A stretch of DNA of 64,000 bases from Paenibacillus_E oryzisoli_A. Its GTDB lineage: Bacteria > Bacillota > Bacilli > Paenibacillales > NBRC-103111. Below, in pieces: positions 16,141 to 24,635 of the stretch (its first letter is position 1; each line of letters opens with the position of its first letter). The notes under the pieces were generated by a model that made no database searches, was not told where the DNA came from, and saw only the letters and a list, made by a program, of their open reading frames with translations. The position numbers and the translations under genes were made by a program. The DNA lies in the NCBI RefSeq assembly GCF_050467285.1, contig NZ_JBCMUN010000001.1, positions 248,001 to 312,000 of the forward strand, read 5' to 3'.

Positions 16141-16280
16141 GGAACATACCTCCTTTGTTGTGGTGGGGGGTAAATCCTACGTGCGTGAAAGTATGAAACG
16201 ATTTTTGTTAAATAGGATTGGCGTAGTTCTATTCTACTACGGGAGAGAATCCAGGTAAAGCCTTGTCGAAAACGCTTCCC

Positions 16281-18041
16281 TTACCGTTTCCCGCCGCTGC
16301 GCCCACCGCGAGGTGAACCTCCGCGGGTTGCGTCGCCCCGCGCAGCGCCACCGCGCGGGCCGCGATCGTCGCTGCGCCCGCCGCCGCGAGACGCACCGCC
16401 GCGGGCGGCATCGCCACGCGCAGCATCGCTCCGCGGGCTGCGCTCATCGCTGCGGCTGCGCGAAGCGCCGCTGCCGTACTGCTGCGGCCCGCGCGATGCG
16501 GCGCCGCCACTGCTACCGCGCGTCGGGCGCTCGTAGCCCGCGGTGCGCGCGCCTTCTCCGGCGCCAGCGCCGCTGCGCCGGTCAATCCGCGGCCGCGCCT
16601 TCTCGGCGGCGCGCTCCGCTCCTTCGGCGCGTCCACGTGTGACGCGCCCTTTCCCGGCGGCAGGACCCGCCGCCGGCTCGATCGCCTGCGGAGCGCGGCC
16701 CCACGTGTCCGGGCTGCGCTCCGTGCTCACGCGGGTGCCGGCCTGGCGGCCTGCGCCGTACTGCGCGTCGGCCCCGCGGCCCCCGCGCCGCACCTCGCGC
16801 GCTCCGGACCGACCGCCGCCGCGCGTGCCGCGCTCCTGCGTGCCACGGTCGCTGCGACCGCGACCGCGGCGAGCCGAGCCAGTGCCTTCCGAGCCGTAGT
16901 CCTCTTCACGGCTCACACGCACTTTTCGCTGCGGTTGCTCCTCACCACGCAGCGACATTTTGATGCCTTTTTCGATGAGCTCAATGGCAGGAATCTCTCT
17001 AGTCGTTGCGAAGGTGACCGCAACTCCCGTATCCCCGGCACGGCCCGTGCGGCCAATGCGGTGAATATAGCTTTCGGCGTCCTGCGGAATATCGAAGTTG
17101 TAGACGTGCGTCACGCCTTCGACGTCCAGGCCGCGTGCGGCAATATCGGTCGCGACCAGCAGCTCGACGCGCCCTTCACGGAAGCGCTTCATGACCTGTT
17201 CGCGCTTCGACTGCGACAGATCGCCGTGCAGCTCGTCGGATTTCATGCCGTTAACCTGCAGAAACTCATTCACTTCCATGACTTTGGCTTTCGTTTTGCA
17301 GAAAATCATCGCCAAATAAGGGTTGTGTTCCTTAATCGCAGCTAAGAGTGCATTCAGCTTGTTTTTATCCGTGGTCGTAATCAATTCTTGCTTGATTTCC
17401 GCAAGCGTGACTTGTTTGCTTTGGACTTTAATTTCCTTCGGGTCTTTCATATAAGCTTTGGAAAGGTTGACAATCTGCCCGGGCATTGTAGCCGAGAACA
17501 GGAGTGTCTGCCGGTTGGACGACGTCTGCAAGATGATGTCCCTGACTTCCTGCAAAAAGCCCATATGCAGCATTTGATCCGCTTCATCGAGGACAAGCAC
17601 CTTAAGCTTGTAGAAATTGACGGAGCCGCGGCGAAGGTGATCCAGCAGCCGGCCCGGCGTTCCTACTACTATATGTATGTTTCCTTGAAGCTTTCTAAGC
17701 TGTTTTTCTACGTCTTGACCGCCATACGCAGCTAAGACACCCGCACCTGTTACTGGGGCGAGCAGTTTGAGTTCATTGCTGATCTGAATGGCGAGTTCGC
17801 GAGTCGGCGTCAAGATCAGCGCCTGTACCTCAGGGCTCTGAACATTGATTTTTTCGAGTATCGGCAGTACGAAAGCAAGCGTTTTGCCCGTACCTGTTTG
17901 TGCTTGTGCGATGACATCGCTGCCTTCCATAACAACCGGAATCGCTTGGCGCTGAATCGGTGTAGGTTCAGTGATTCCTTGACTTTGCAGCGTTTGGACA
18001 ATGCTGTCCTGAATGCCCATGAGGGCAAATCCATTTGACAT
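16281..18041 (-). CDS. DEAD-box RNA helicase with long Arg/Gly-rich tail
   Basis: A 586-residue ATP-dependent RNA helicase of the CshA/DeaD group. Motifs in order: Q motif GITEPTPIQ (22-30), AQTGTGKT (47-54), PTRELA, GTPGRLLDHL, DEAD (about 152), SAT, then domain two with FCKTKAKVMEVNEFL, HGDLSQSKREQ, VATDIAARGLDV and HRIGRTGRAG. From about residue 375 the protein is a low-complexity tail of about 210 residues dense in RGG, RGR and SRGG, likely an RNA-binding disordered region. Roles in mRNA decay or cold-shock ribosome assembly are typical. An in-frame TAA just upstream fixes the ATG. Confidence 0.95.
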   Translation of the reverse strand: MSNGFALMGIQDSIVQTLQSQGITEPTPIQRQAIPVVMEGSDVIAQAQTGTGKTLAFVLPILEKINVQSPEVQALILTPTRELAIQISNELKLLAPVTGAGVLAAYGGQDVEKQLRKLQGNIHIVVGTPGRLLDHLRRGSVNFYKLKVLVLDEADQMLHMGFLQEVRDIILQTSSNRQTLLFSATMPGQIVNLSKAYMKDPKEIKVQSKQVTLAEIKQELITTTDKNKLNALLAAIKEHNPYLAMIFCKTKAKVMEVNEFLQVNGMKSDELHGDLSQSKREQVMKRFREGRVELLVATDIAARGLDVEGVTHVYNFDIPQDAESYIHRIGRTGRAGDTGVAVTFATTREIPAIELIEKGIKMSLRGEEQPQRKVRVSREEDYGSEGTGSARRGRGRSDRGTQERGTRGGGRSGAREVRRGGRGADAQYGAGRQAGTRVSTERSPDTWGRAPQAIEPAAGPAAGKGRVTRGRAEGAERAAEKARPRIDRRSGAGAGEGARTAGYERPTRGSSGGAASRGPQQYGSGASRSRSDERSPRSDAARGDAARGGASRGGGRSDDRGPRGGAARGDATRGGSPRGGRSGGKR

Positions 18042-18180
18042 GGGTAATTAGCCAGCTCCCTTTTTCCTTGTAGGACTTTGAAGACGATTCCCTCATTGTA
18101 CAGGAATGGCCGACAAATAGAAACAGGAGCCGGCCAGGATTGAAAAAAATTCTACATTATATAGTTGAAAAATTTGAACC

Positions 18181-18876
18181 TCAGTCCTGAGGAAGTTGTT
18201 GGGCGGTACCGAAAGTGCGGGTCACGGTTTGATTGAAGTCCGCAAGCTGCGGCGTTAAATCATGCCCTTTCCATGTTTCCTGCGCGTACGTATTCATTTT
18301 ATTAAGGAAATCGCGATTCGCCGAAATGTAGACGTCCATCAGGTTAGGCTGCAATTGGCGAACCTTTTCTGCAATAGCCTGTTTGAAACGGTGAGACAGC
18401 AGGTCGTGATGAACGGCCGTTTCATAGCTGTTAAAACCATTGTTCAGATCGTTTCGAGGGATGGAATCGTCGTACGGCTTCATATCGTTGTAGATGCCTC
18501 TTGTCGTTCCGACATTATTCGTTTCTTTCGTTGTGCCTTTGGTACCGATGGCGCTGCTGTCGATCATCAGAGCGACATAGGCATTCTGATCTGTCGTGAC
18601 CACGATCGCGGTGTTAACGCCGTTCATATCGTTTAATTGATCGGACAAAAACTGGCTGTACGCCAATGTTTTATTGTTGTGCGTCACGGGGCCGGTCAGC
18701 TGCTGCGTTTGATAGGCGCGCGTTTGGTGATCGGCGTCGGAGACGGGAGATCCGTAGTTGCCGTGAGCAACATTCGTCGCATCCCTGCCATAATCGCGTT
18801 TCTCATACCCGCAAGCAGGTAATGTTAGCAGGAGGAATATCATTCCACAAATCGGAAAACCTAACTTCCTGAGCAT
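18181..18876 (-). CDS. YhcN/YlaJ-family sporulation lipoprotein
   Basis: A 231-residue lipoprotein: the signal peptide ends in the lipobox LPAC with Cys22. The mature part resembles the YhcN/YlaJ family of spore membrane proteins (VNTAIVVTTDQNAYVALMID and the C-terminal KVRQLQPNLMDVYISANRDFLNKM). In Bacillus such proteins sit in the inner spore membrane and affect germination or outgrowth. The start has a strong AAGGAGG. A sigma-G-like promoter lies about 30-60 bases upstream. It points away from the cta operon. Confidence 0.88.
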   Translation of the reverse strand: MLRKLGFPICGMIFLLLTLPACGYEKRDYGRDATNVAHGNYGSPVSDADHQTRAYQTQQLTGPVTHNNKTLAYSQFLSDQLNDMNGVNTAIVVTTDQNAYVALMIDSSAIGTKGTTKETNNVGTTRGIYNDMKPYDDSIPRNDLNNGFNSYETAVHHDLLSHRFKQAIAEKVRQLQPNLMDVYISANRDFLNKMNTYAQETWKGHDLTPQLADFNQTVTRTFGTAQQLPQD

Positions 18877-18907
18877 CTTGTTGACCTCCTTAAAGATTTG
18901 ATGAGAT

Positions 18908-18937
18908 TAGGATGAGATGTTTCCCTTGAATTATTCG
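18908..18937 (-). promoter_or_regulatory. Forespore (sigma-F/G-like) promoter for the YhcN-like gene
   Basis: On the minus strand CGAATA (18937-18932) and CATCCTA (18914-18908) are separated by 17 bases. This compares with the sigma-G consensus TGAATA-N17/18-CATACTA, with one difference in each box. It fits a spore-specific lipoprotein. Confidence 0.5.
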
Positions 18938-19054
18938 CCCTGACAAATAAAGGCGAAAATGCATAAAGAGGGGGGCGTATGGAAATAACCATGAAGGGAA
19001 ATATATCGCTACAGGACGCTGTTTAAGAACAATTTGTGAACTCTTCTACAGCGA

Positions 19055-19083
19055 TTGACAAAAAGTTTTCACGAATTTATAGT
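19055..19083 (+). promoter_or_regulatory. Strong sigma-A promoter of the cta operon
   Basis: A perfect TTGACA at 19055-19060 is followed after exactly 17 bases by TATAGT at 19078-19083. The expected start is near 19090, about 60 bases before ctaC. Confidence 0.75.
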
Positions 19084-19152
19084 TATTAAAGTGAATTGAC
19101 ATGGGCATGGCCTTCGTGGTAAAAATATTGTTTTAAAAGTGGGGTTGATACA

Positions 19153-20169
19153 ATGAGTCAATTGAAAAAGTTCTGGCGTCTGCTACCCCTATTAGCGGTG
19201 ATGACGTTCATGCTAACCGGGTGTGGAGACCCAACCTTATCTGCTTTAAAGCCTAAAGGTCCAGTAGCATCAGAGCAGCTGTTCCTAATGAAATTAAGTC
19301 TTTTCATTATGGTTTTTGTCGTAATTGTTGTTTTTGCGATCTACGCTTATGTGTTGGTTCGCTATCGCAAACGCGCTGGGGACAACAGCATTCCTAAGCA
19401 AGTAGAAGGAAGTCATGTGCTGGAGATTATCTGGACGGTTATCCCGATCCTGTTGCTGTTGGTGCTTGCGGTTCCGACAGTATCCTACACATTCAAACAT
19501 TCCAAGAACTACAACCAAGACAAAGATGCCGTTCATGTCAAAGTAACCGCTCACCAATTCTGGTGGCAATTCGAGTATCCTGACCTTGGCATTGCGACTG
19601 CGCAAGAGCTGGTCGTTCCTAAGGATAAAATTATTGCTTTTGACCTCGTTTCTGCAGACGTAGCTCACGCGTTCTGGGTACCATCCCTCGGCGGTAAAGT
19701 CGATACAAACCCAGGTATTCACAACACGCTTTACTTGCAAGCGGATGAAATCGCTACATTCCAAGGTAGATGTACGGAGCTCTGCGGCGCTTCCCATGCC
19801 TTGATGAACTTTACCGTAACGGCTAAATCCCAAGCGGACTTCGACGCATGGGTGAATAAAATGAAAGCACCTGCAACTGTGCCGGCAACCGCACAAAAAG
19901 GTGAAGAGCTTTTCAAAGAAAACTGCATGTCTTGTCACGCGGTTAACGCAAGCGGCCCTGGGGTTGCTCCTAACCTGAAAGGCTTTGCAGATCGTGATAC
20001 GCTAGCGGGCATCTTGGAACACACGCCTGAGAACATGGCGCTTTGGATACATAATCCGCAAGAGCAAAAACCAGGCAACAAAATGCCAGCCTTCGGTAAA
20101 GAAGCAGGCGGTAAACTTGATGACGGTCAAATCAACGAAATCGTCAAGTATCTTCAAACTTTGAAATAA
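19153..20169 (+). CDS. ctaC: Cytochrome caa3 oxidase subunit II with fused cytochrome c
   Basis: A 338-residue lipoprotein subunit II of the caa3-type oxidase. The lipobox LTGC gives Cys24; two membrane helices follow (about 43-69 and 89-113); the periplasmic-side cupredoxin domain carries the CuA ligands Cys207, Cys211, His215 and Met218 in CTELCGASHALM. A C-terminal cytochrome c domain has CMSCH (258-262) and axial Met311. It therefore takes electrons from cytochrome c and passes them to subunit I. It is first in ctaCDEF, behind a consensus promoter, with GGGG-type ribosome site. Confidence 0.97.
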   Translation: MSQLKKFWRLLPLLAVMTFMLTGCGDPTLSALKPKGPVASEQLFLMKLSLFIMVFVVIVVFAIYAYVLVRYRKRAGDNSIPKQVEGSHVLEIIWTVIPILLLLVLAVPTVSYTFKHSKNYNQDKDAVHVKVTAHQFWWQFEYPDLGIATAQELVVPKDKIIAFDLVSADVAHAFWVPSLGGKVDTNPGIHNTLYLQADEIATFQGRCTELCGASHALMNFTVTAKSQADFDAWVNKMKAPATVPATAQKGEELFKENCMSCHAVNASGPGVAPNLKGFADRDTLAGILEHTPENMALWIHNPQEQKPGNKMPAFGKEAGGKLDDGQINEIVKYLQTLK

Positions 20170-20195
20170 ACTCTTGATGTAAGGAGGTTCATACG

Positions 20196-22070
20196 TTGGC
20201 TCACTCTCATCCAGTAAAAAAACATACCGGCCTGATGGATTGGCTCACAACCGTCGATCATAAGAAAATCGGTATTCTGTATTTAATCGCGGGCGGGTTC
20301 TTCTTCCTCATCGGCGGACTTGAAGCGATCCTAATTCGGATTCAGTTGGCTTATCCGGATCAACACATCTTCGTCGGCGATGCATTTAACCAATTGACGA
20401 CGATGCACGGTACAACGATGATTTTCTTTGCGGCGATGCCGGTCATCTTCGCATTTATGAATGCGATCGTACCTCTGCAGATTGGTGCAAGGGACGTTGC
20501 GTTCCCGTTCGTTAACTCACTCGGTTTCTGGTTATTCTTCGCCGGCGGCGTGCTTATGAACACAAGTTGGTTCCTTGGCGGTGCACCGGATGCAGGTTGG
20601 ACGGGTTACGCTCCGTTATCCTCAATCCTGGATACCAGTTGGGGTCAAACGCTTGAAAACAACATCCAAGGTACGGACTTCTATGTGCTTGGCTTGCAAA
20701 TTGCCGGTATCGGTACGCTAATCGGGGGGATTAACTTCCTTGTTACGATTATCAACATGCGTGCTCCTGGTCTGACTTACATGCGTTTGCCAATGTTTAC
20801 ATGGGCAGCGTTCGTTACTTCCGGTTTGATCGTTCTTGCCTTCCCGGCGATTACGGTTGCGCTCGTTGAATTGATGTTTGACCGTATCTTTGGCGGTGCG
20901 TTCTTCGATGCAGCCAGAGGCGGTAACAACGTATTATGGGAGCATTTGTTCTGGATCTTCGGGCACCCCGAAGTTTACATTTTGATTCTTCCAGCTTTCG
21001 GTATTATTTCTGAGATTGTTTCTACTTTCTCGAAAAAGCGTCTATTTGGATACAGTTCCATGGTATTCGCGACTGTATTAATCGGTTTCTTAGGCTTCAT
21101 GGTGTGGGTTCACCACATGTTTACATCAGGTCTGGGTCCAGTTGCGAACTCCATCTTCTCCATTGCAACAATGGCGATCGCGGTTCCAACAGGGGTTAAA
21201 ATCTTTAACTGGCTGTTTACGCTTTGGGGTGGACAAATCCGTTTTACAACAGCGAACATTTTCGCGACAGCGTTTATTCCAACGTTCGTTATGGGTGGTA
21301 CGACAGGGGTTATGCTCGCGATTCCAGCAGCGGACTTCCAATACCACGATACGTATTTCGTCGTAGCTCACTTCCACTATGTAATCGTTGGTGGTCTCGT
21401 ACTTGGCTTGTTCGCAGGTCTGTATTACTGGTGGCCAAAAATGTTCGGTCGTATGCTCAATGAAGGACTTGGTAAACTTCATTTCTGGTTGTTCTTCATT
21501 GGCTTCCATTTGACATTCTTCCCGCAGCACTTCTTGGGTCTGATGGGGATGCCGCGGCGCGTATTTACGTATCAACCGGGTCACGATCTTGAAGTAGGGA
21601 ACTTGGTATCTACGATCGGTGCATTCTTCATGGGTATCGGTATGATCGTATTCCTGATCAACATTATTGCAACTGCTAGAAAACCGAAGACAGCTCTTGC
21701 AGATCCATGGGATGGCCGTTCGCTTGAGTGGACGATTCCTTCACCTGCACCGGAGTATAACTTCAAACAAACGCCGCTTGTTCGCGGACTTGACGCTTTC
21801 TGGAAAGAGAAAATGGCAGGCAACAAGGAAATGACGCCGGCTGAGCCTGTAGGTTCCATCCACATGCCGTCCGCTTCGATTCTTCCGCTTGCTATGTCAG
21901 TTGGTTTATTCATCGCAGGCTTTGGCTTTATGTACAAAAACTACTATGTAGCTGGTGCCGGCATTCTGGTAACGCTTATCTGTATGTTCCTTCGTTCCGT
22001 GTACGACGATCATGGTTGGCACATTGAACCGGAAGAACTGGAAGACGATCATAAGGGGGTAAAGGCATGA
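20196..22070 (+). CDS. ctaD: Cytochrome caa3 oxidase subunit I
   Basis: A 624-residue heme-copper oxidase subunit with 12 or more membrane helices; it reduces O2 and pumps protons. Heme a ligand His in TMHGTTMIFF, CuB site GHPEVY with His257 and the crosslinked Tyr261, VHHMFTSG with the CuB His pair, and HFHYVIVGG with heme ligands are all visible. The tyrosine of GHPEVY marks an A-type oxidase. Translation starts at TTG 20196, eight bases after AAGGAGG; no better ATG is nearby. It overlaps ctaE by four bases. Confidence 0.97.
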   Translation: MAHSHPVKKHTGLMDWLTTVDHKKIGILYLIAGGFFFLIGGLEAILIRIQLAYPDQHIFVGDAFNQLTTMHGTTMIFFAAMPVIFAFMNAIVPLQIGARDVAFPFVNSLGFWLFFAGGVLMNTSWFLGGAPDAGWTGYAPLSSILDTSWGQTLENNIQGTDFYVLGLQIAGIGTLIGGINFLVTIINMRAPGLTYMRLPMFTWAAFVTSGLIVLAFPAITVALVELMFDRIFGGAFFDAARGGNNVLWEHLFWIFGHPEVYILILPAFGIISEIVSTFSKKRLFGYSSMVFATVLIGFLGFMVWVHHMFTSGLGPVANSIFSIATMAIAVPTGVKIFNWLFTLWGGQIRFTTANIFATAFIPTFVMGGTTGVMLAIPAADFQYHDTYFVVAHFHYVIVGGLVLGLFAGLYYWWPKMFGRMLNEGLGKLHFWLFFIGFHLTFFPQHFLGLMGMPRRVFTYQPGHDLEVGNLVSTIGAFFMGIGMIVFLINIIATARKPKTALADPWDGRSLEWTIPSPAPEYNFKQTPLVRGLDAFWKEKMAGNKEMTPAEPVGSIHMPSASILPLAMSVGLFIAGFGFMYKNYYVAGAGILVTLICMFLRSVYDDHGWHIEPEELEDDHKGVKA

Positions 22071-22681
22071 GTACTCATCACACGGGCGCACTGCCTGCTA
22101 ATCCGGAAACGGCTACCCTCGAAGGGAAAAATAAGGTTCTTGGTTTCTGGTTGTTCCTTGGCGCCGAGGTAGTTTTGTTCGGTTGCTTGTTCGCAACGTA
22201 TATCGCACTTCGGAACTCGGTTCCGGACGGTCCGACAGCGGAAGAAATCTTCAAGCTGAAAACCGTTGGCTGGTCGACGTTCATTCTCTTAACATCCAGT
22301 TTAACAAGTGTTTTCGCTACTATGGCGATGCACAAACATAAGCTTGGCCAATTGCTGGCCTGGCTGGCAGTAACTGTTGTGTTAGGGCTTACGTTCCTTG
22401 GACTCGAGATTTACGAGTTCAATGAATACGTGCATGAAGGCCACAAATTCGTAACAAGCGCATTCTCGACTTCGTTCTATACGCTGGTCGGATTCCATGG
22501 AGCGCACGTTGCTTTCGGGGTTTGCTGGATTACCCTCTTGATTATACAAGGTTTGAAAAAAGGCTTAACCGTCGTGACGGCTCCTAAGTTCTATGTAGCC
22601 GGTCTATACTGGCACTTTATCGACTTGGTATGGGTATTTATCTTCACGGTCGTTTACTTGATGGGGAAGGTGGGTCACTAA
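22067..22681 (+). CDS. ctaE: Cytochrome caa3 oxidase subunit III
   Basis: A 204-residue, five-helix subunit III that stabilises proton pumping. Signatures: NKVLGFWLFLGAEVVLFGCLFATY (helix 1 region, about 24-47), TSFYTLVGFHGAHVAFG (about 133-149) and GLYWHFIDLVWVFIFTVVYL at the C-terminus. The shorter five-helix form is usual in Bacillales. ATGA overlap with ctaD implies coupled translation. Confidence 0.96.
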   Translation: MSTHHTGALPANPETATLEGKNKVLGFWLFLGAEVVLFGCLFATYIALRNSVPDGPTAEEIFKLKTVGWSTFILLTSSLTSVFATMAMHKHKLGQLLAWLAVTVVLGLTFLGLEIYEFNEYVHEGHKFVTSAFSTSFYTLVGFHGAHVAFGVCWITLLIIQGLKKGLTVVTAPKFYVAGLYWHFIDLVWVFIFTVVYLMGKVGH

Positions 22682-22682
22682 G

Positions 22683-22997
22683 ATGAGCAACTCTCATGAT
22701 ACATCCGCACCTAGCAAACGCGTCAAGCATGAATCGCCTGCAAATCACTACTTGTCTTACATTATCTCGATCTTGCTGACGATGTTGGCATTCGCTGTCG
22801 TCCTTTACGGAGATCTGGATCGTTCGTTTATCTTGATTTTCATTGTTTCCCTGGCCATCGTGCAAGCAATCATCCAGTTGTTCTTTTGGATGCATGCCAA
22901 AGAGAGAGGGCACTTATTCCCTCTCATCTTTATCGGGGGCGGAGCGATTGTTGCTCTTACTGGGGTTATTACGGCAGTATATTGGGTATGGTGGTAG
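22683..22997 (+). CDS. ctaF: Cytochrome caa3 oxidase subunit IVB
   Basis: A 104-residue protein with three membrane helices (about 22-42, 50-70, 80-102) and the subunit IV core QAIIQLFFWMHAKERGHLFPL. It is the small subunit IV of prokaryotic heme-copper oxidases, needed for assembly. One base separates it from ctaE. A terminator closes the four-gene unit. Confidence 0.93.
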   Translation: MSNSHDTSAPSKRVKHESPANHYLSYIISILLTMLAFAVVLYGDLDRSFILIFIVSLAIVQAIIQLFFWMHAKERGHLFPLIFIGGGAIVALTGVITAVYWVWW

Positions 22998-23004
22998 TAA
23001 GCGG

Positions 23005-23046
23005 GAAGAGGCAACTTTGTCTAGGCAAAGTGCCTCCTCTTTTTTT
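23005..23046 (+). terminator. Intrinsic terminator after ctaF
   Basis: AGGCAACTTTG pairs with CAAAGTGCCT, extended by AGAG/CTCT, followed by a T-run of seven. Confidence 0.85.
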
Positions 23047-23101
23047 AATCGGAAATGTATCGGTTTTCACTCGGATTGATTGAAAGGAGTAGCGTGCAGG
23101 T

Positions 23102-23953
23102 ATGAGTCAGATTGGTGATTTTTTTGATTTGTGGAGTCCTGTTGTACTGTTGGTCGTCGTGGTAATCGGCTATCTGTATGGTCGATTTGTCGTAAAAGGA
23201 AATGGGAGTTCCACAGATCGTGAGCCAATTTCGCTTGCGCAGCAGTGCTCCTTTTACGCGGGGCTTGTTCTGTTCTACATTGGGCAAGGAAGTCCGATTA
23301 ATTATATCGGACATCACTATCTGTTTAGTATGCACATGCTCCAACAGACATTGTTATATCTCGTTGTGCCGATTCTGATCTGGGTGGGCACGCCGGGTTG
23401 GCTGCTTCTAGCTTGCATGCGGAATAAGGCGTTCCGCGGCATCTTTTCCTTTTTCACGCGTCCGCTAATCGCTTTGTTTATGTTTAACATGTTGTTCTCG
23501 ATCTACCATATGCCGTTTATTATGGATTACTTGATGAAGAATGATGTGTGGCTGCTTGCCTATCATGCTGTGCTCTTATTCTCAGCTTTCATGATGTGGT
23601 TCCCGGTTTTCTGTCCGGCTCCAGAACTGGCGCGTTTGAGCGATCTTATGAAAATGGCGTACATTTTTGGCAATGGCGTCTTGCTTACACCGGCTTGCGC
23701 ACTCATCATTTTCGCAGATACGATTATTTATGATATGTACGACAATGTGACGGTTCCGTTTGCCCACTTGTCTCCGCTGGATGATCAGCAGCTCGGCGGT
23801 GTCATTATGAAAATTTTGCAGGAGATCATCTACGGATCGACACTCGCTTTCATTTTCTTCCGTTGGTATCGCAGAGAGCGCCGGGATGAGGACGATTTGA
23901 ACCCCGTTGAAGCACCGGACAATCCTCAAGGCGGGAACTTGAATCGCGCTTAA
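23102..23953 (+). CDS. ctaG: Cytochrome c oxidase assembly factor CtaG (caa3_CtaG)
   Basis: A 283-residue membrane protein with about seven helices. The family pattern is clear: GLVLFYIGQGSPINYIGHHYLFSMHMLQQTLLYLVVPILIWVGTPG with conserved His residues, FNMLFSIYHMPFIMDYLM and GNGVLLTPACALIIF. In Bacillus this family is needed for caa3 oxidase assembly, probably for the CuB site. It lies behind the ctaF terminator, so it may be read through or have its own promoter. Confidence 0.93.
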   Translation: MSQIGDFFDLWSPVVLLVVVVIGYLYGRFVVKGNGSSTDREPISLAQQCSFYAGLVLFYIGQGSPINYIGHHYLFSMHMLQQTLLYLVVPILIWVGTPGWLLLACMRNKAFRGIFSFFTRPLIALFMFNMLFSIYHMPFIMDYLMKNDVWLLAYHAVLLFSAFMMWFPVFCPAPELARLSDLMKMAYIFGNGVLLTPACALIIFADTIIYDMYDNVTVPFAHLSPLDDQQLGGVIMKILQEIIYGSTLAFIFFRWYRRERRDEDDLNPVEAPDNPQGGNLNRA

Positions 23954-23971
23954 GCAGAAAGGAATAGTCGC

Positions 23972-24427
23972 ATGCACATTTTACCAACAATTTCGACCAT
24001 GTTTATTGTGATTTCGGCCATTTTTGTTGGATTTGGTTGGTATCACATTGTGAAAGGAAACCGGGAAACGCATCAAAAGCTGATGGTGTTCGGTGCGATC
24101 TTCGCGCTGGCCTTTTTCCTCATCTATATGTCCCGCACGCTGTTTGAAGGCAATACGTCCTTCGGCGGTCCGGAAAGTCTGAAGCTGCCGTATCACCTGT
24201 TCTTGTTCTTCCATATCGCGCTGGCGACGCTCGGCGGTGTGTTGGGGCTCATCACGTTGTGGTATGCGTACAAGAATAAGTTCTTTCAACATAAGCGCAT
24301 CGGCCGCGTGGCCGCGATTGTCTGGCTCTTAACTGCACCAACTGGCGTAATCGTCTACATCCTGCTGTATGTGATGTACCCGGGCGGTACGACGAAGCCG
24401 GTCATCGATGCGATTTTCGGCCTGTAA
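23972..24427 (+). CDS. ctaM: DUF420 membrane protein (CtaM/YozB-like)
   Basis: A 151-residue, four-helix membrane protein of the DUF420 family. It shows ISAIFVGFGWYHIVKGNRETHQKLM with conserved His, and KLPYHLFLFFHIALATLGGVLGLIT with the His-rich helix. In Staphylococcus aureus the homologue CtaM is required for aa3 oxidase function; B. subtilis YozB is similar. It is placed 18 bases after ctaG, supporting a role in caa3 maturation. Confidence 0.9.
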   Translation: MHILPTISTMFIVISAIFVGFGWYHIVKGNRETHQKLMVFGAIFALAFFLIYMSRTLFEGNTSFGGPESLKLPYHLFLFFHIALATLGGVLGLITLWYAYKNKFFQHKRIGRVAAIVWLLTAPTGVIVYILLYVMYPGGTTKPVIDAIFGL

Positions 24428-24440
24428 ATAACGTTAACCA

Positions 24441-24483
24441 AGCACCGAATCATGTGAAATTCACGTGGTTCGGTGCTTTTTTT
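24441..24483 (+). terminator. Intrinsic terminator after the DUF420 gene
   Basis: AGCACCGAATCA pairs with TGGTTCGGTGCT, followed by TTTTTTT. Confidence 0.88.
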
Positions 24484-24635
24484 GTGTTTTTCAACATGGC
24501 ATTTCCGAAATGTGCAATTTTCCGTTCGGAATTCGGCATGCATTTCGCCTTTTTGCCCATAGGTATCTGCCGCTCCGTCCGCTAGGCTAGAGGAAGAGAT
24601 GCATCTCACCTAAATTTATAGCGGAGGGTCAACGA

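Noticed and set aside
19034..19075. Rex-type operator at the cta promoter (TTGTGAA ... TTTTCAC)
   Set aside because: The half-sites are about 25 bases apart, far more than the compact Rex palindrome.
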